This document shows positions 47,066-56,698 of a stretch of 59,154 bases of DNA, piece by piece (positions within the stretch are counted from its first letter, which is position 1; each line of letters opens with the position of its first letter). The stretch covers positions 1-59,154 of the forward strand of contig NZ_JADEXQ010000028.1 of NCBI RefSeq assembly GCF_015207035.1. The letters are read 5' to 3'. A model generated the notes under the pieces. That model saw only the letters and a program-made list of their open reading frames with translations. It was not told the DNA's origin and did not search any database. Origin of the DNA: Romeriopsis navalis LEGE 11480 (GTDB taxonomy: Bacteria; Cyanobacteriota; Cyanobacteriia; Leptolyngbyales; Leptolyngbyaceae). The translations under genes and the position numbers were made by a program.

Positions 47066-50000
47066 TTATTTATCCCCCGCTGATTGAACCTGTGATTGCG
47101 CGATTTGCGTCTTTTGGGGAGCAGTGGTGGGTCGCTTTTGCAGCCCAAACCCATTGAATAGTTCATTCACTTTGAGCGTCAAACCGAGATAGGGACCACC
47201 GGCGGAGCGTGAACCACTAAAGTCACGATCGTTAACCCGGCCAAAGGCATAGCCACCGGAGAGTCGCAGGTTGGGTGTAATGTAATATCCGGCTTCGACG
47301 GCAAAGCCCGTTTCGCTAAAATTGGCACTGGGCTGAGCGATCCAGCGAACTTCACCGGAAAGATCCCAGCTATAGTTCAACCGGTAGGTGGCGCGCAACT
47401 GAGTCAAGGTCGCGGTACTAGATCCAACTAAATCTTCAGCGAGGTAGGTGCGACTGTTCCGAAGGGCAAATTTGCCATAGAATTCCCAGCGCCAATCCGG
47501 TGCATAGATTGCTTCGGCCCCGAAGAGGTGTTCAGTCGCCCCTGTGCCACTGGAAAAGAGAATGCTATCCGGTAAGGTCGAAGGATTTTTGCGGTATTCA
47601 TAGCGGAGGAGTGCATTGAACTGATCGTGGCTTGGATCACGGTAAGCTAATCCGAGCTTCAAATTTGCCGTATTACCTAAGTTGATAATGTTTTGATTTG
47701 CCGCACTCGCTTGCTGGAAACTCATCAGACCCGTGAGTGACGGGCTGAGTTTGCCCGTTGCCCCAGCCGAAATTACGGTATTAGTGCCGCTGCCGGAGCT
47801 CCGGTGATCAATCCGGGCGCTCGCTTGGAAATTCGGGCTGTCATTATATTCAATCCCGGCACTAAAACTATCACCGCCCTGAATCCCCAACGCTGAGGCA
47901 GCTTGTCCGGCAGCGAACGGTTGAGAGAACTGCGGGCCAGTTGCAGTTTGATTTTGGAAGCGGCCGAAGACACGTTCGTAGGCTAGATCCATCCGCAAGC
48001 CAGGAGAGAATTGTATGCCTTGTTTAATGCCCAGAGCGCCGTTGCTTGTCCAGCTACCACCATCGCTATACATGCCATAGCGAGCATTCACCGTGGTTTC
48101 AGGGAATAATTGGTATTCGCCACCCACGGCAAGGCTCGTCAGTGATCGTCCCGCTAGTTGACCGCGGGTAAAGAATTGCTGTGCCAGTTGGAGATTCACG
48201 CCCGGCATCAGTTGCCAATCCAGTCCCACGAGGGTGCGATCGGGATAAAATGCATCCGCGCTATTCGATAGCGTTGTTTCATTTTGGGCCACAAACTGGA
48301 GTCGCTTGCTGATTGGCGTCGTGAACCGGGTGCGGAGTTGATCCGAAACGCTGCTGAGGCTAGGGGTAAGACGATCAGTGCGATCGCGGTGAATCCAGTC
48401 AATGCTTAAATCTGATGCGCCAATTTTTTGGGTTATGCCAGCAGTGATTGTCGTTAGGCGATTATCCAGCTGACTGCCTGGTAGCGCTTGTTCCCGTGGC
48501 GTAAATAAATCAACCGGATTGACGAGAATTTGGGGCGCAACACCAAAGTTGTTTTCACGATCAAATTGCACCTTGGCGTTTGTCGTATCGCCTAACTTGG
48601 CATTGACCTGCGCACCATAACGCGTTTGGCCGGGGACGAAGCTGACTGTGGCATTGTTGGCAAAACCCGCATCCGTCGAACGATAAAAAGCGCGGGCTTC
48701 AACTCCCTTAAATAAGGTGCCTTCGGCTTCCACCCGATAGGCACTACCACTCGCTTCACCCTGCAAATCTGCAACATTTTTGGAGCGGGCGTATTCGGCA
48801 ATCAGTGAACCGTTTTTGCCAAGGGCGATATAAGCATCCGCACCAAATAGCTCAAAATTTCTGGCACCGCGATTTTCCTTCCAGTAAGTCCCACCAATCC
48901 AGCTTTCTTGATTCTGCTTGCGTGAGAAATGATACCGGGCACGCGCCGCATAAATCTTGTTATCACTCCCCGGCTCTTCGTATTGATATGTTGTGACAAT
49001 TCGGCGGACTAGCGGGGTGCCGTCCGATTTGACATCGGTGCGGAGAACCGGTTTGCGAAAGAGAATTGTGCCCCGGTCGTAGTCAATTTCATAATCCGCT
49101 CCCCGTTGGAGCTGCTCTCGTTCGATCACGGTACCGGGTCGATCGAGTTCTTCTAGCTCGAAGAAGATACTTTCGCTGCCCTCAGTCATCAGTCGGCGGG
49201 AAACAAAGTAGTAGCCACGTGTTCCATCCGGGGCGATCGTGTCACGCTGAAAACCTTCGACGTTATTGGCGAACAAGCCAGAAACTTGCAGATTCCCGAA
49301 GTTGTAATTCAGCTTCAGGCCATGCAGTTGTCGGGTCAGGCTGGTGAACTGCTGGGATTTACTGGAGAATTCGCCGGTGCGGTAGTCGCCCCACATGCCA
49401 TAGTCAATCACCCCTTTCCCGTTAATATTTTTCGAGCGCTCTAACCGTAGGTAAACGCTATCAATCGACGGTGTAACTCGCTCCGTACTTGAGCCATCGC
49501 CATAGGTGGGATACTGATTCTCACAAACTTGCTTCTCGCCGAAGAGCGGAATGGTACCTTCACAGCTTTGATTAATTGGACGATCGCTATTGTATGCACC
49601 CGTGAATAGCCAGCTCCCGAGTTTACCCGTGGTAAACACCGCGGCATTCGCATCAAGTTGCCACTGGTTATCGCCATCAACGGGCAGAAAGTCGCGCAGT
49701 GACCCATAGAAATTGGTGCCGCGTTTGCCCAGGCGGAGATTAATCACGCCAGTCGCGATCGCGGGGCGAAGATTCGTTTCAAATAGAACTTGGGCAAAGG
49801 ATTCGAGTTGATTCAGTTTGGCCCGGACGTTGACAGTACCGGCAGTGCGACTCGATTGGAGTTTGACCGTGAACTGACCATTCTCGGCTTTGACCTGGAA
49901 ACCGGGTTGGGCCGGACTGGCATCAACGCCGAGAAATTTGCCTTGCTTCGTTGCCAGACTCACGAGCGCCTCTCGGTTCGATCGGTTCCCTTGGGCATCG

Positions 50001-50830
50001 AGCAACTTACCGTAAAGCGTTGCAACGGATCGACCATCCGCTGGAATCCGACTTTCAACCGTCGTCAACTTGAGGGTTTTGATATCACCTCGAACACTGA
50101 CCTGGGCGACATCGCGACTCACAACTTGATCGTTTAGCGTTGCGGTGGCCGTGATTTGGTTCTCCCCTTCATTTAGGGTCACGCCATACCAGGTCTGTCG
50201 GACGCGCTTGTTTTTGCGATCCTGCTCAATCCGGCCAATTAATTTCGGATCAATGGTCTGCCCATTGACTTCCAGTTTCAGAAATGTCCCCTCGGGGTAA
50301 ACAACCGTAACGGTGGCTGCTGGTGTACTTAAAACCTCCCCCAGCTTCGGGGTGATAATTTTGACGCTATCCGCAGCAGACGCATTTGTCTGACTACCCG
50401 GAGCGGTTACGGTTGGAGCAATGGTGGCTGGAGTCGGGCGTTGCGGTTCGACGGTTGGTTTAATCCTTGGTTCAACGCCGATCGACGGCTTCGCGCTCAT
50501 TACAGGAACGCCTGTCGGTAAACTGGGGGTGGCTATAACAGTTTTGCCTAATTTCGTAGCAGTTGCTTTGATGCCGCTGGCTGTCTGGGTCAGGCCGTCT
50601 GTGGCAGTCGGTGTTGTGACGGCGGCGATCGTCGTGGGTGATAATTCATCCCCACTGGCCTGTCGATCTGAAGATTCCGGGGCAGTTACGGTGACCGTTG
50701 CCGTCGTCACATCTGATGTCTCAGTTGCTGCTTGCGCTGGCAAGGCCGTGAGCATGCAGCCCGTTATCTGAAGTAGGATTGCCGTACCGAGCAGGCTTGG
50801 TTGAAATTTCAATTGATTGTGTTGTGTCAT
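47066..50830 (-). CDS. Large outer-membrane-type protein: Ig-like domains plus beta-barrel
   Basis: 1254 residues. Signal peptide (LLGTAILLQITGCMLTALPA, AQAAT). A Pro/Thr-rich spacer (35-150) leads to two Ig-like domains (155-245 with NEGENQITATATLND; 245-350, Big_1-like, with SRIPADGRSVATLYGKLLDA). From about 350 to 1230 it is built from alternating beta strands with aromatic ends (FELEELDRPGTVIEREQLQR, YGMYSDGGSWTSNGALGIKQ), as in a large beta-barrel, with many Tyr/Trp/Phe at strand ends. The last strands (PYLGLTLKVNELF) are followed by a Gln/Thr-rich tail of about 25 residues. No TonB box or plug recognised. Its start overlaps the stop of the upstream DUF11 gene (ATGA). Probably the outer-membrane component of the locus. 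Confidence 0.82.
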   Translation of the reverse strand: MTQHNQLKFQPSLLGTAILLQITGCMLTALPAQAATETSDVTTATVTVTAPESSDRQASGDELSPTTIAAVTTPTATDGLTQTASGIKATATKLGKTVIATPSLPTGVPVMSAKPSIGVEPRIKPTVEPQRPTPATIAPTVTAPGSQTNASAADSVKIITPKLGEVLSTPAATVTVVYPEGTFLKLEVNGQTIDPKLIGRIEQDRKNKRVRQTWYGVTLNEGENQITATATLNDQVVSRDVAQVSVRGDIKTLKLTTVESRIPADGRSVATLYGKLLDAQGNRSNREALVSLATKQGKFLGVDASPAQPGFQVKAENGQFTVKLQSSRTAGTVNVRAKLNQLESFAQVLFETNLRPAIATGVINLRLGKRGTNFYGSLRDFLPVDGDNQWQLDANAAVFTTGKLGSWLFTGAYNSDRPINQSCEGTIPLFGEKQVCENQYPTYGDGSSTERVTPSIDSVYLRLERSKNINGKGVIDYGMWGDYRTGEFSSKSQQFTSLTRQLHGLKLNYNFGNLQVSGLFANNVEGFQRDTIAPDGTRGYYFVSRRLMTEGSESIFFELEELDRPGTVIEREQLQRGADYEIDYDRGTILFRKPVLRTDVKSDGTPLVRRIVTTYQYEEPGSDNKIYAARARYHFSRKQNQESWIGGTYWKENRGARNFELFGADAYIALGKNGSLIAEYARSKNVADLQGEASGSAYRVEAEGTLFKGVEARAFYRSTDAGFANNATVSFVPGQTRYGAQVNAKLGDTTNAKVQFDRENNFGVAPQILVNPVDLFTPREQALPGSQLDNRLTTITAGITQKIGASDLSIDWIHRDRTDRLTPSLSSVSDQLRTRFTTPISKRLQFVAQNETTLSNSADAFYPDRTLVGLDWQLMPGVNLQLAQQFFTRGQLAGRSLTSLAVGGEYQLFPETTVNARYGMYSDGGSWTSNGALGIKQGIQFSPGLRMDLAYERVFGRFQNQTATGPQFSQPFAAGQAASALGIQGGDSFSAGIEYNDSPNFQASARIDHRSSGSGTNTVISAGATGKLSPSLTGLMSFQQASAANQNIINLGNTANLKLGLAYRDPSHDQFNALLRYEYRKNPSTLPDSILFSSGTGATEHLFGAEAIYAPDWRWEFYGKFALRNSRTYLAEDLVGSSTATLTQLRATYRLNYSWDLSGEVRWIAQPSANFSETGFAVEAGYYITPNLRLSGGYAFGRVNDRDFSGSRSAGGPYLGLTLKVNELFNGFGLQKRPTTAPQKTQIAQSQVQSAGDK

Positions 50831-52425
50831 TTCGCCCCCCGGCTAGTTGCATTCTGAGCAACAGGTGTGACGGCAAAATTCATCCGGGCCAAACCACTGG
50901 GAGCGAGATGAATTAAACGTGACTGACTATTGCGTTCTTTAAATTTTTGGTTGGGGGCAAGGGTATAACCGGGAATGCTGCTGAGATCCAGCACGCCCGA
51001 GCGATATCCGGGTAAGACATTTGCAACGGAGAAGAGGCCGTTCTCATCTGTCGTAATACGATTACCGTCTTCGAGAAAGACAACGGCATTGGGGATACCG
51101 GGTTCGCCACGTTGTTGTTCACCATCGAAATTTTTATCAACAAAGACGCGACCCAGAATTGTGCCGCAGTCCGCGATGACGCCGGGCCGGACGAGCAACT
51201 GGTGGGCCGATGGACCATCTTGGATGGCTTGACCATTGTCGGTGCGGCGGGCAGAGACAACGGCAATATTCCGACCACTGCCCCGCATTGCATCTGGAGT
51301 GAGAGTGGCCGCATAGGCCACATTCAATGTGGGGGTCTGATCAATCGATGCTGCGGGCAGATTCGAACCGGGTAATCCAATCAGGACACTCCGACCTTGC
51401 TGTTGTACAGAAACCGGAATTGATTGACCTTGAAATTCCGCTTTAACCGAATTGGGTTGGAACTGAAAGCCGTTGGGGAATTGGTCGCTCAGCAGGAGGT
51501 TATTCACCGCCGCACTGGAGAGATTGCGGACCGAGAGCCGATAAACAACGGTATCGCCGGGGGCAGCCACGGCACGATCGGCAGATTTCACCACCTGAAT
51601 CTCTTGGGCTTGGCAGATACTGGACTGTAAATCCAGGGCAGTTAACGTTAATTTTGTGGTGGCCGCATCGTTAACCTGAACACTACCCGTAACACTTTCT
51701 TCAATGCTATCGCCACTGATTGGTCGACCATCAACTGAGCTGGCAGTGTAGGTTACTAATCCACCATTGCGTGAATTAATGACAATCCGAATACGCCGCT
51801 GACTATAAATTGATTGACTGGGTGGATTAATCACCAAGATATAGGCGCGACCGACATCCAGTTGTCCTTTAGCAGGATCAAGGAGGAAGTTATAAACCCC
51901 ATCGCCCCGTTCTGCCAAGAAATAGGGGTTGGCATTCGTCGAGTTGGGTGCGAGCCCGGCCGAGATGCCATTCCCTTGAATATCTGGCAACTCCGTTGTG
52001 GTTAGCGATACGAGTGAGCCAATTCCTGCCCCTGTTGGGTCGCTTGGATCAGCATTGTAGATTGCAATATTAAACCCAGCATAGTTATCTAAAATCTCAC
52101 CCCGACAGCCAACAATCCGGCCTAAGGGGTCAATCAGCTCACTCTCAAAAGTTGTGGAAATTTCCCCCGTCAAGCCAACGTAGCTCGGTGGCTCACTGGT
52201 ATAACCAGTTTGCTGTTCTGTCTCATAAACGTAGGCAGCCTGATTTTTGATTTGGCGCTGATTTCCTGCCACCTGATTAGGCGCAACTTGGGCGATCGCC
52301 GATGTCGCCTGGAGCAAATTGCTGCCAGCACTGACCAGCAACAGAAGCAGGACAGTCGTATTCCGCCCGACAGTTTGAATGTTTGTTGGACGGCTCAAGC
52401 GCCGCCGCTGCTGATGCACTATCAT
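50827..52425 (-). CDS. Secreted DUF11/SdrD_B protein
   Basis: 532 residues. Signal peptide core TTVLLLLLVSAGSNLLQA, cleavage near SAIAQ. A beta-rich N-terminal half (45-265) ends before a DUF11 domain (about 265-400: QVVKSADRAVAAPGDTVVY, then SVRNLSSAAVNNLLLSDQFP). The C-terminus (about 415-520) is a SdrD_B/CNA_B-like domain with RVFVDKNFDGEQQRGEPGIP and FLEDGNRITTDENGLFSVAN, which in Gram-positive stalk proteins forms rigid repeats. Overlaps the barrel gene by four bases, so the two are translationally coupled. Exported; likely a partner of the barrel protein. Confidence 0.87.
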   Translation of the reverse strand: MIVHQQRRRLSRPTNIQTVGRNTTVLLLLLVSAGSNLLQATSAIAQVAPNQVAGNQRQIKNQAAYVYETEQQTGYTSEPPSYVGLTGEISTTFESELIDPLGRIVGCRGEILDNYAGFNIAIYNADPSDPTGAGIGSLVSLTTTELPDIQGNGISAGLAPNSTNANPYFLAERGDGVYNFLLDPAKGQLDVGRAYILVINPPSQSIYSQRRIRIVINSRNGGLVTYTASSVDGRPISGDSIEESVTGSVQVNDAATTKLTLTALDLQSSICQAQEIQVVKSADRAVAAPGDTVVYRLSVRNLSSAAVNNLLLSDQFPNGFQFQPNSVKAEFQGQSIPVSVQQQGRSVLIGLPGSNLPAASIDQTPTLNVAYAATLTPDAMRGSGRNIAVVSARRTDNGQAIQDGPSAHQLLVRPGVIADCGTILGRVFVDKNFDGEQQRGEPGIPNAVVFLEDGNRITTDENGLFSVANVLPGYRSGVLDLSSIPGYTLAPNQKFKERNSQSRLIHLAPSGLARMNFAVTPVAQNATSRGAK

Positions 52426-52575
52426 CGATCGCTGCCTAAAAAAAGTTGTTATGAGCTGTCGCAGGCGGGGGGAAATAGCCGGAGCTAGCGAAGGGGAATC
52501 AGTAAAGCCATGAGGCGATAGCGTTTACTGCGCTAAGAATTGGGGAATTTAGGGGATGTTTTGGGATGCTTTGGG

Positions 52576-52609
52576 GAACGACCTTTGCTGGGAAAAGCAA
52601 AAGTCGTTC
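52576..52609 (-). promoter_or_regulatory. 14-bp hairpin between two genes of the DUF11 locus
   Basis: Arms 52576-52589 and 52596-52609 pair with a single mismatch around GGGAAA in the gap between the 181-residue gene and the next DUF11 gene. There is no T tract after it on the minus strand. It may protect the upstream message or cause partial termination, giving more of the upstream gene products than of the downstream ones. Confidence 0.6.
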
Positions 52610-52635
52610 TAGGTCACTTAAATTGTCAGGTGTGA

Positions 52636-53181
52636 CTAATTAACTTTGACTTGGTAAGCCACGTTGACGTCCTGATTGGCGGCAATCTTCTGATCAAACT
52701 GCCATTTCACGTGGGTGTAGGCTTTCGCGGGTGCCGGCTGTGTTTCAAATTTGCCATCAGTTAATTTGACCCTGACGGTGGGGTTTGCCACAAAAGTTTT
52801 ACCGCCATCGATACTGAACGTAGCCTGCGTCCCTTCACCAGTTGCGGTTTTCAAAACGTAAACGGTACCTTGAGGCACAGGCTGGGTCAAAGCTAATTTA
52901 CGCGCACCCGCTTTACCTTGGTTTTTACCAGAGAGGCGATAGCGAATGACATCACCCGGTTTAGCGGCATCAAGGGGTTTCCAGGAAACTTCTTCCTGGC
53001 CAGTTGTACTGCTTGCAACCACTTTCTTCTCTCCCACTAATTGGAGGCGAATATTGGGCTTTTGGGAGCTGTCGGCGATCGCCGAACCACCATTACCCAG
53101 TGCCGATGAGAGCGTGACTCCGGCGACTGGTACTGCGACTAGCATTAGCGCGCTCAAACCCAACATCAATGAACGTTTCAT
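52636..53181 (-). CDS. Small secreted DUF11-like protein
   Basis: 181 residues. Signal peptide (SLMLGLSALMLVAVPVAG), with the mature protein beginning near residue 30-36. The rest is one DUF11-like beta domain: LQLVGEKKVVASST, then AAKPGDVIRYRLSGKNQGKA (the DUF11 phrase for gap between strands), PVPQGTVYVLKTATG, and an end of NVAYQVKVN. Similar to short cyanobacterial DUF11 proteins of unknown function. It lies 125 bases behind the 834-residue gene and 210 before the next one. Confidence 0.85.
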   Translation of the reverse strand: MKRSLMLGLSALMLVAVPVAGVTLSSALGNGGSAIADSSQKPNIRLQLVGEKKVVASSTTGQEEVSWKPLDAAKPGDVIRYRLSGKNQGKAGARKLALTQPVPQGTVYVLKTATGEGTQATFSIDGGKTFVANPTVRVKLTDGKFETQPAPAKAYTHVKWQFDQKIAANQDVNVAYQVKVN

Positions 53182-53230
53182 AATTGAATTTCCTGTTTCT
53201 ACGACTTAACTGACGGAATATTTGGGGAGG

Positions 53231-53299
53231 AATGGTTTCAATGATTAAGGCCAATCAATCCTGGCACTCGCCTCACCGAAACCATTCAGAACCGTGAGG
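53231..53299 (-). promoter_or_regulatory. Interlocking inverted repeats between DUF11 genes
   Basis: AATGGTTTC (53231-53239) pairs with GAAACCATT (53278-53286), while CCTCAC (53271-53276) pairs with GTGAGG (53294-53299). The second stem's loop contains an arm of the first, so the two folds would form a pseudoknot or exclude each other. They lie in the 125-base gap before the 181-residue gene. This is the architecture of a switch or attenuator, but function is inferred. Confidence 0.4.
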
Positions 53300-53306
53300 T
53301 TACGGT

Positions 53307-55811
53307 TTAGTTCACCTTGCGACGGAAGACGAAGTCACCTTGCGCCTGGGGTTGAATCACCACGCCCGGCGTATGCTCATACTTCGCGACGTCAGCGGCT
53401 TTCGTGGTACCCGCTTGTTCACCGGCGGGGAAGTACTGTGTTGTCCCGAAAGTCGCTGTGACACTATTCATTACGTGGCTTGTGGTAATTTCACCGGCGA
53501 TTTCCGCAGCCCAAGTATTAGTTGCAGTATCACCATCCTCCGTAATTACCGTATTCCGTGCGTTTAGGGTAATGTTGCCAGTACCGACCGGCGCAATGGA
53601 GACGTTCTTGTAGGTAATCTTGTATTCAATGAAGCGACCGTTCGTCATTGCTGCATTTAACAAGTTACTGTCATTCGTAAATGGCTGCACTTCCGTGGAA
53701 CCATCGGTATCGATAATCCGGGCTAACTTTGTGAGTTTTAGGAAGCCGGTATAAACTCGATCGATTGTCCGGTTTTGAGTGGGTTCATCAACGATTGAGT
53801 CCGGACGCGAATCGCCATCGTTATCTTTAAAGATGTAGATGGGAATTGAAAATCCTTCCTCAGTATCGGTCGAAAGCGGTGTATTGATTGGCAAGTCCAC
53901 CTTAACGGTGTAATCAACAACCTGATTGGGGGCCAAGGTCGGGATGATGATATTGGTGCCAGAGTCGAAGATAAAGTTTGTGCCATTAAACTTATAGACT
54001 GCTGTATTGCCACCATAAGTTAGCGTGACCAGCGTATCCGTTGGTGGGAGTGTCTCTCCGGGGCCAGCGGTAAAGTTTGCCGCATCTGGCACCAACAGTA
54101 GATTGGTCAATGTATCCGTGGTGCTGGGGTTCGAGATGGTATTTGTAAATGTGACTTCCGCTGGATCGATGGTTGAACCCGGTGCGGTATTGGCTGGGAC
54201 TAACGCGCCACGATTCGTAAAGTCATCATTATTATTATTCGGACCAACGGCACCCGGTGTGCTGGCGGGGCCATTCAGGACTTGACCAGGAGCAGCGATC
54301 GTCACGACATTATCTTCACCACCAGGGCCAGAACCATCGTTTTGGTTGGTATTATCAACACCATCATTCGTTGGGTCTGAAACACCATTTGGAATAGTTG
54401 GCGCACCGGGTGTGAGGCTGCTAGTCGGCCCCGGAGTACCATTGTCATTGAAGTTTGTGGGACTTTGGTCACCCGATTCATCATAGATTAGCGGCGCCGT
54501 AGGACCCTCATTTCCTTGAGTCTGACCAAAGACCTGAGCAATGTTGGTAATATTTGTCGGGGCGGTTCCAGTGATGCCACTAGTTACAACGGTGAAGTTG
54601 AAGCCATTAACAGTTTCACCCTCATTAATCGGCGTTGTCGTTGCATCGTAGATAAAACCAACACGAGTAACCGGATTTGTCAGAGTTGCGGGGTTAGTCA
54701 CCCAAGTTGCTTGGGTTGCATCTGTACTGGTTGCGACATCGGTGTATACCGGCGTCCAATTGGCATTCGCAGCGGTGGCAGAGTTTGGCACATAAGCTGT
54801 GAGTGCGGGGATTGCATCGGCAATCAAGACGCGATTGACCGTACCGCCATCAACATTAATCGCCGTACCGACTAACTTACCAGCGGTAACGCCAACACTA
54901 CCAGCGGGCGGATTTGATTCAACGCGCAACGCTAAGTTATAAGTAATCTGGTCGTCCGTCAGGATGCTTGGTGTGCCATTGCTATTGATCGGCGTGCTAT
55001 GTGTCTTGAGCAGAGTGGCGAGGGCGATCGCTTCCGAACCCACAGTTAGCGGTGCGGAAGCACTGGCTTCCTTCTCTTGTGCTACGGCCCCTTGACTTTC
55101 ACCTAAACCACCATCAGCTGCATCTTTAGTCGAAACGTCATTCGGACCATTATTATTTGGCTGGTTTTGGGTGCCTGGCGTATTATCGTTCGCACCGGTA
55201 TCACCTAACTGTACAGTGACGTTGGAACCAGAACTGGCCAAGCCGTCAATTTTGACGGGGACGCTGACAATGTAGGAATAACCCGCTGGTAAAACACCCG
55301 CTGGATGGGTACCAGCAGCGTTAGTAATGGCTGGAAGGCCGAGGGTATCAGTCGCCGCATTTGCAGTAACGTCAACTGGTGCAAACGTAGTGCGATTCCC
55401 CTGCGGATCGATAAAGCCAACAATTTGAATATTTTTTGTGCTATCTTGCGTCGCTGGACCACTGACTGTGGCATCCCTTGGCACGTTGATTGCGGTTGTA
55501 TCGTTACCGCTGTTCGTGACTTTAAATTCGAAGTTGACATCATCATTCGGCAAGACTGAACCACCGTTGACATCCACCGTAGAGAGGGATGTGACAAATA
55601 AGCCAGCCACCTCTTGAACCGTAACGGTGACTTCATTCGATGTGGCATCAAAGGTTGTGCCATCGTCATCTTCGTAAGTCGCGGTCGCCGTGTTCTTAAT
55701 TTCAGTTCCCGCAGGTGTTGAGAATACCGGTGCGGCGAGGATAAAAGATGAACCAACAGCTAAGGTTGCAGCTAGATAACGTTGGTATTTGGAACGAAAT
55801 TTGATGGTCAT
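53307..55811 (-). CDS. Large secreted DUF11-repeat protein, first gene of the surface locus
   Basis: 834 residues from ATG 55811; the open frame extends upstream, but the lysine-led signal MTIKFRSKYQRYLAATLAV supports this start. The signal ends near FSTPAG. The mature protein opens with GTEIKNTATATYEDDDGT, the usual beginning of DUF11 proteins that hold a domain-repeat array, and then has four or so DUF11-type beta domains separated by Asn/Gly/Thr-rich stretches (for example SGNDTTAINVPRDATVSGP; PGSTIDPAEVTFTNTISNPS). It ends GDFVFRRKVN. Asp-rich DNDGDSRPDS near residue 680 could bind calcium. Exported; no membrane anchor is visible. Confidence 0.85.
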   Translation of the reverse strand: MTIKFRSKYQRYLAATLAVGSSFILAAPVFSTPAGTEIKNTATATYEDDDGTTFDATSNEVTVTVQEVAGLFVTSLSTVDVNGGSVLPNDDVNFEFKVTNSGNDTTAINVPRDATVSGPATQDSTKNIQIVGFIDPQGNRTTFAPVDVTANAATDTLGLPAITNAAGTHPAGVLPAGYSYIVSVPVKIDGLASSGSNVTVQLGDTGANDNTPGTQNQPNNNGPNDVSTKDAADGGLGESQGAVAQEKEASASAPLTVGSEAIALATLLKTHSTPINSNGTPSILTDDQITYNLALRVESNPPAGSVGVTAGKLVGTAINVDGGTVNRVLIADAIPALTAYVPNSATAANANWTPVYTDVATSTDATQATWVTNPATLTNPVTRVGFIYDATTTPINEGETVNGFNFTVVTSGITGTAPTNITNIAQVFGQTQGNEGPTAPLIYDESGDQSPTNFNDNGTPGPTSSLTPGAPTIPNGVSDPTNDGVDNTNQNDGSGPGGEDNVVTIAAPGQVLNGPASTPGAVGPNNNNDDFTNRGALVPANTAPGSTIDPAEVTFTNTISNPSTTDTLTNLLLVPDAANFTAGPGETLPPTDTLVTLTYGGNTAVYKFNGTNFIFDSGTNIIIPTLAPNQVVDYTVKVDLPINTPLSTDTEEGFSIPIYIFKDNDGDSRPDSIVDEPTQNRTIDRVYTGFLKLTKLARIIDTDGSTEVQPFTNDSNLLNAAMTNGRFIEYKITYKNVSIAPVGTGNITLNARNTVITEDGDTATNTWAAEIAGEITTSHVMNSVTATFGTTQYFPAGEQAGTTKAADVAKYEHTPGVVIQPQAQGDFVFRRKVN

Positions 55812-55913
55812 TGTATGTTTCCCTGCAAGGGGCAATCGTCGAGCCGTGTGAATCGCAGCTCGAAATCTTCCCGGCAATGTGATTGAGTAGAATGATTGAC
55901 TAAGAAAGCAGAC

Positions 55914-56070
55914 GATTTGGTATCGCTATTTCGATACCGCCGACCAAATCATGAACCCCTAGTTCCCACGTACATTAACTAAACCGGTGTCTACAAGACA
56001 CGCGATTAGCCAAGCGAGTACGCGTCGACAATTGCTGCACAATCGAGGTAAGGCAGCTAATTATTGTCGA
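55914..56070 (-). promoter_or_regulatory. Structured leader and promoter region of the DUF11 locus
   Basis: The 887-base gap 55812-56698 holds no supportable gene. Close to the first DUF11 gene lie a hairpin GGTATCG (55919-55925)/CGATACC (55932-55938), with an outer GATTTGGT/ACCAAATC pair (55914-55921, 55943-55950), and an imperfect one TCGACAAT-GCTGC (56025-56038)/GCAGC-ATTGTCGA (56053-56070). On the minus strand these would be in a long 5' leader. The length suggests strict control of this costly locus and of the divergent htpX gene. Confidence 0.4.
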
Positions 56071-56698
56071 TGTTTGGATTTATCCGGATGTGACATTAAA
56101 GAGCAGTAAAATTTAGTAGATGTAGGAAATACACTGATGATGCTTAAGACAAATTGCTAGCGGATGGCTACGATCGCATATAGAAGTTTTAGCCAATGCT
56201 TCTATCAATCGTTTTGTAGCGAATTTGTCTATATCACTAACTTTCCCCCAGTCTTTCACTATTCGATCACTGGCGAATACGGAACTCTGATCGCAAAGAC
56301 GATCGTTTTTCCGTGTTTTACCGGATTGTCGAAATATTTTATGTTCGTTACATCCCTGCGGTAACAAGTGCTCAACAATCCTGCAATAGTCTTTACTTAA
56401 AGGATTTCAGACTATTTTAAGCTTTTGGATTGAGCAAGTTGGATCACGAGATGATGCATATAATTCGGCCCTAAAGTTCCGTAAATTCTCGTTTATTGGC
56501 ACTAACTTGGCTTTCCGCAATTAAAAGTTGCGCGAAGTAGAATATTTCTGAGCTAAAACTAGGCCGAACTCAGGCGGATCGGTTCCTACGCTATGCAAGA
56601 CTGAGCAATGCGCTAAAATAATGAAAGAAAAATGAAACAATTTCAAATCAGCGATCGCTTGGTTTGCCTGGCGTCATGTAGCTGATAGATGATTAGGA

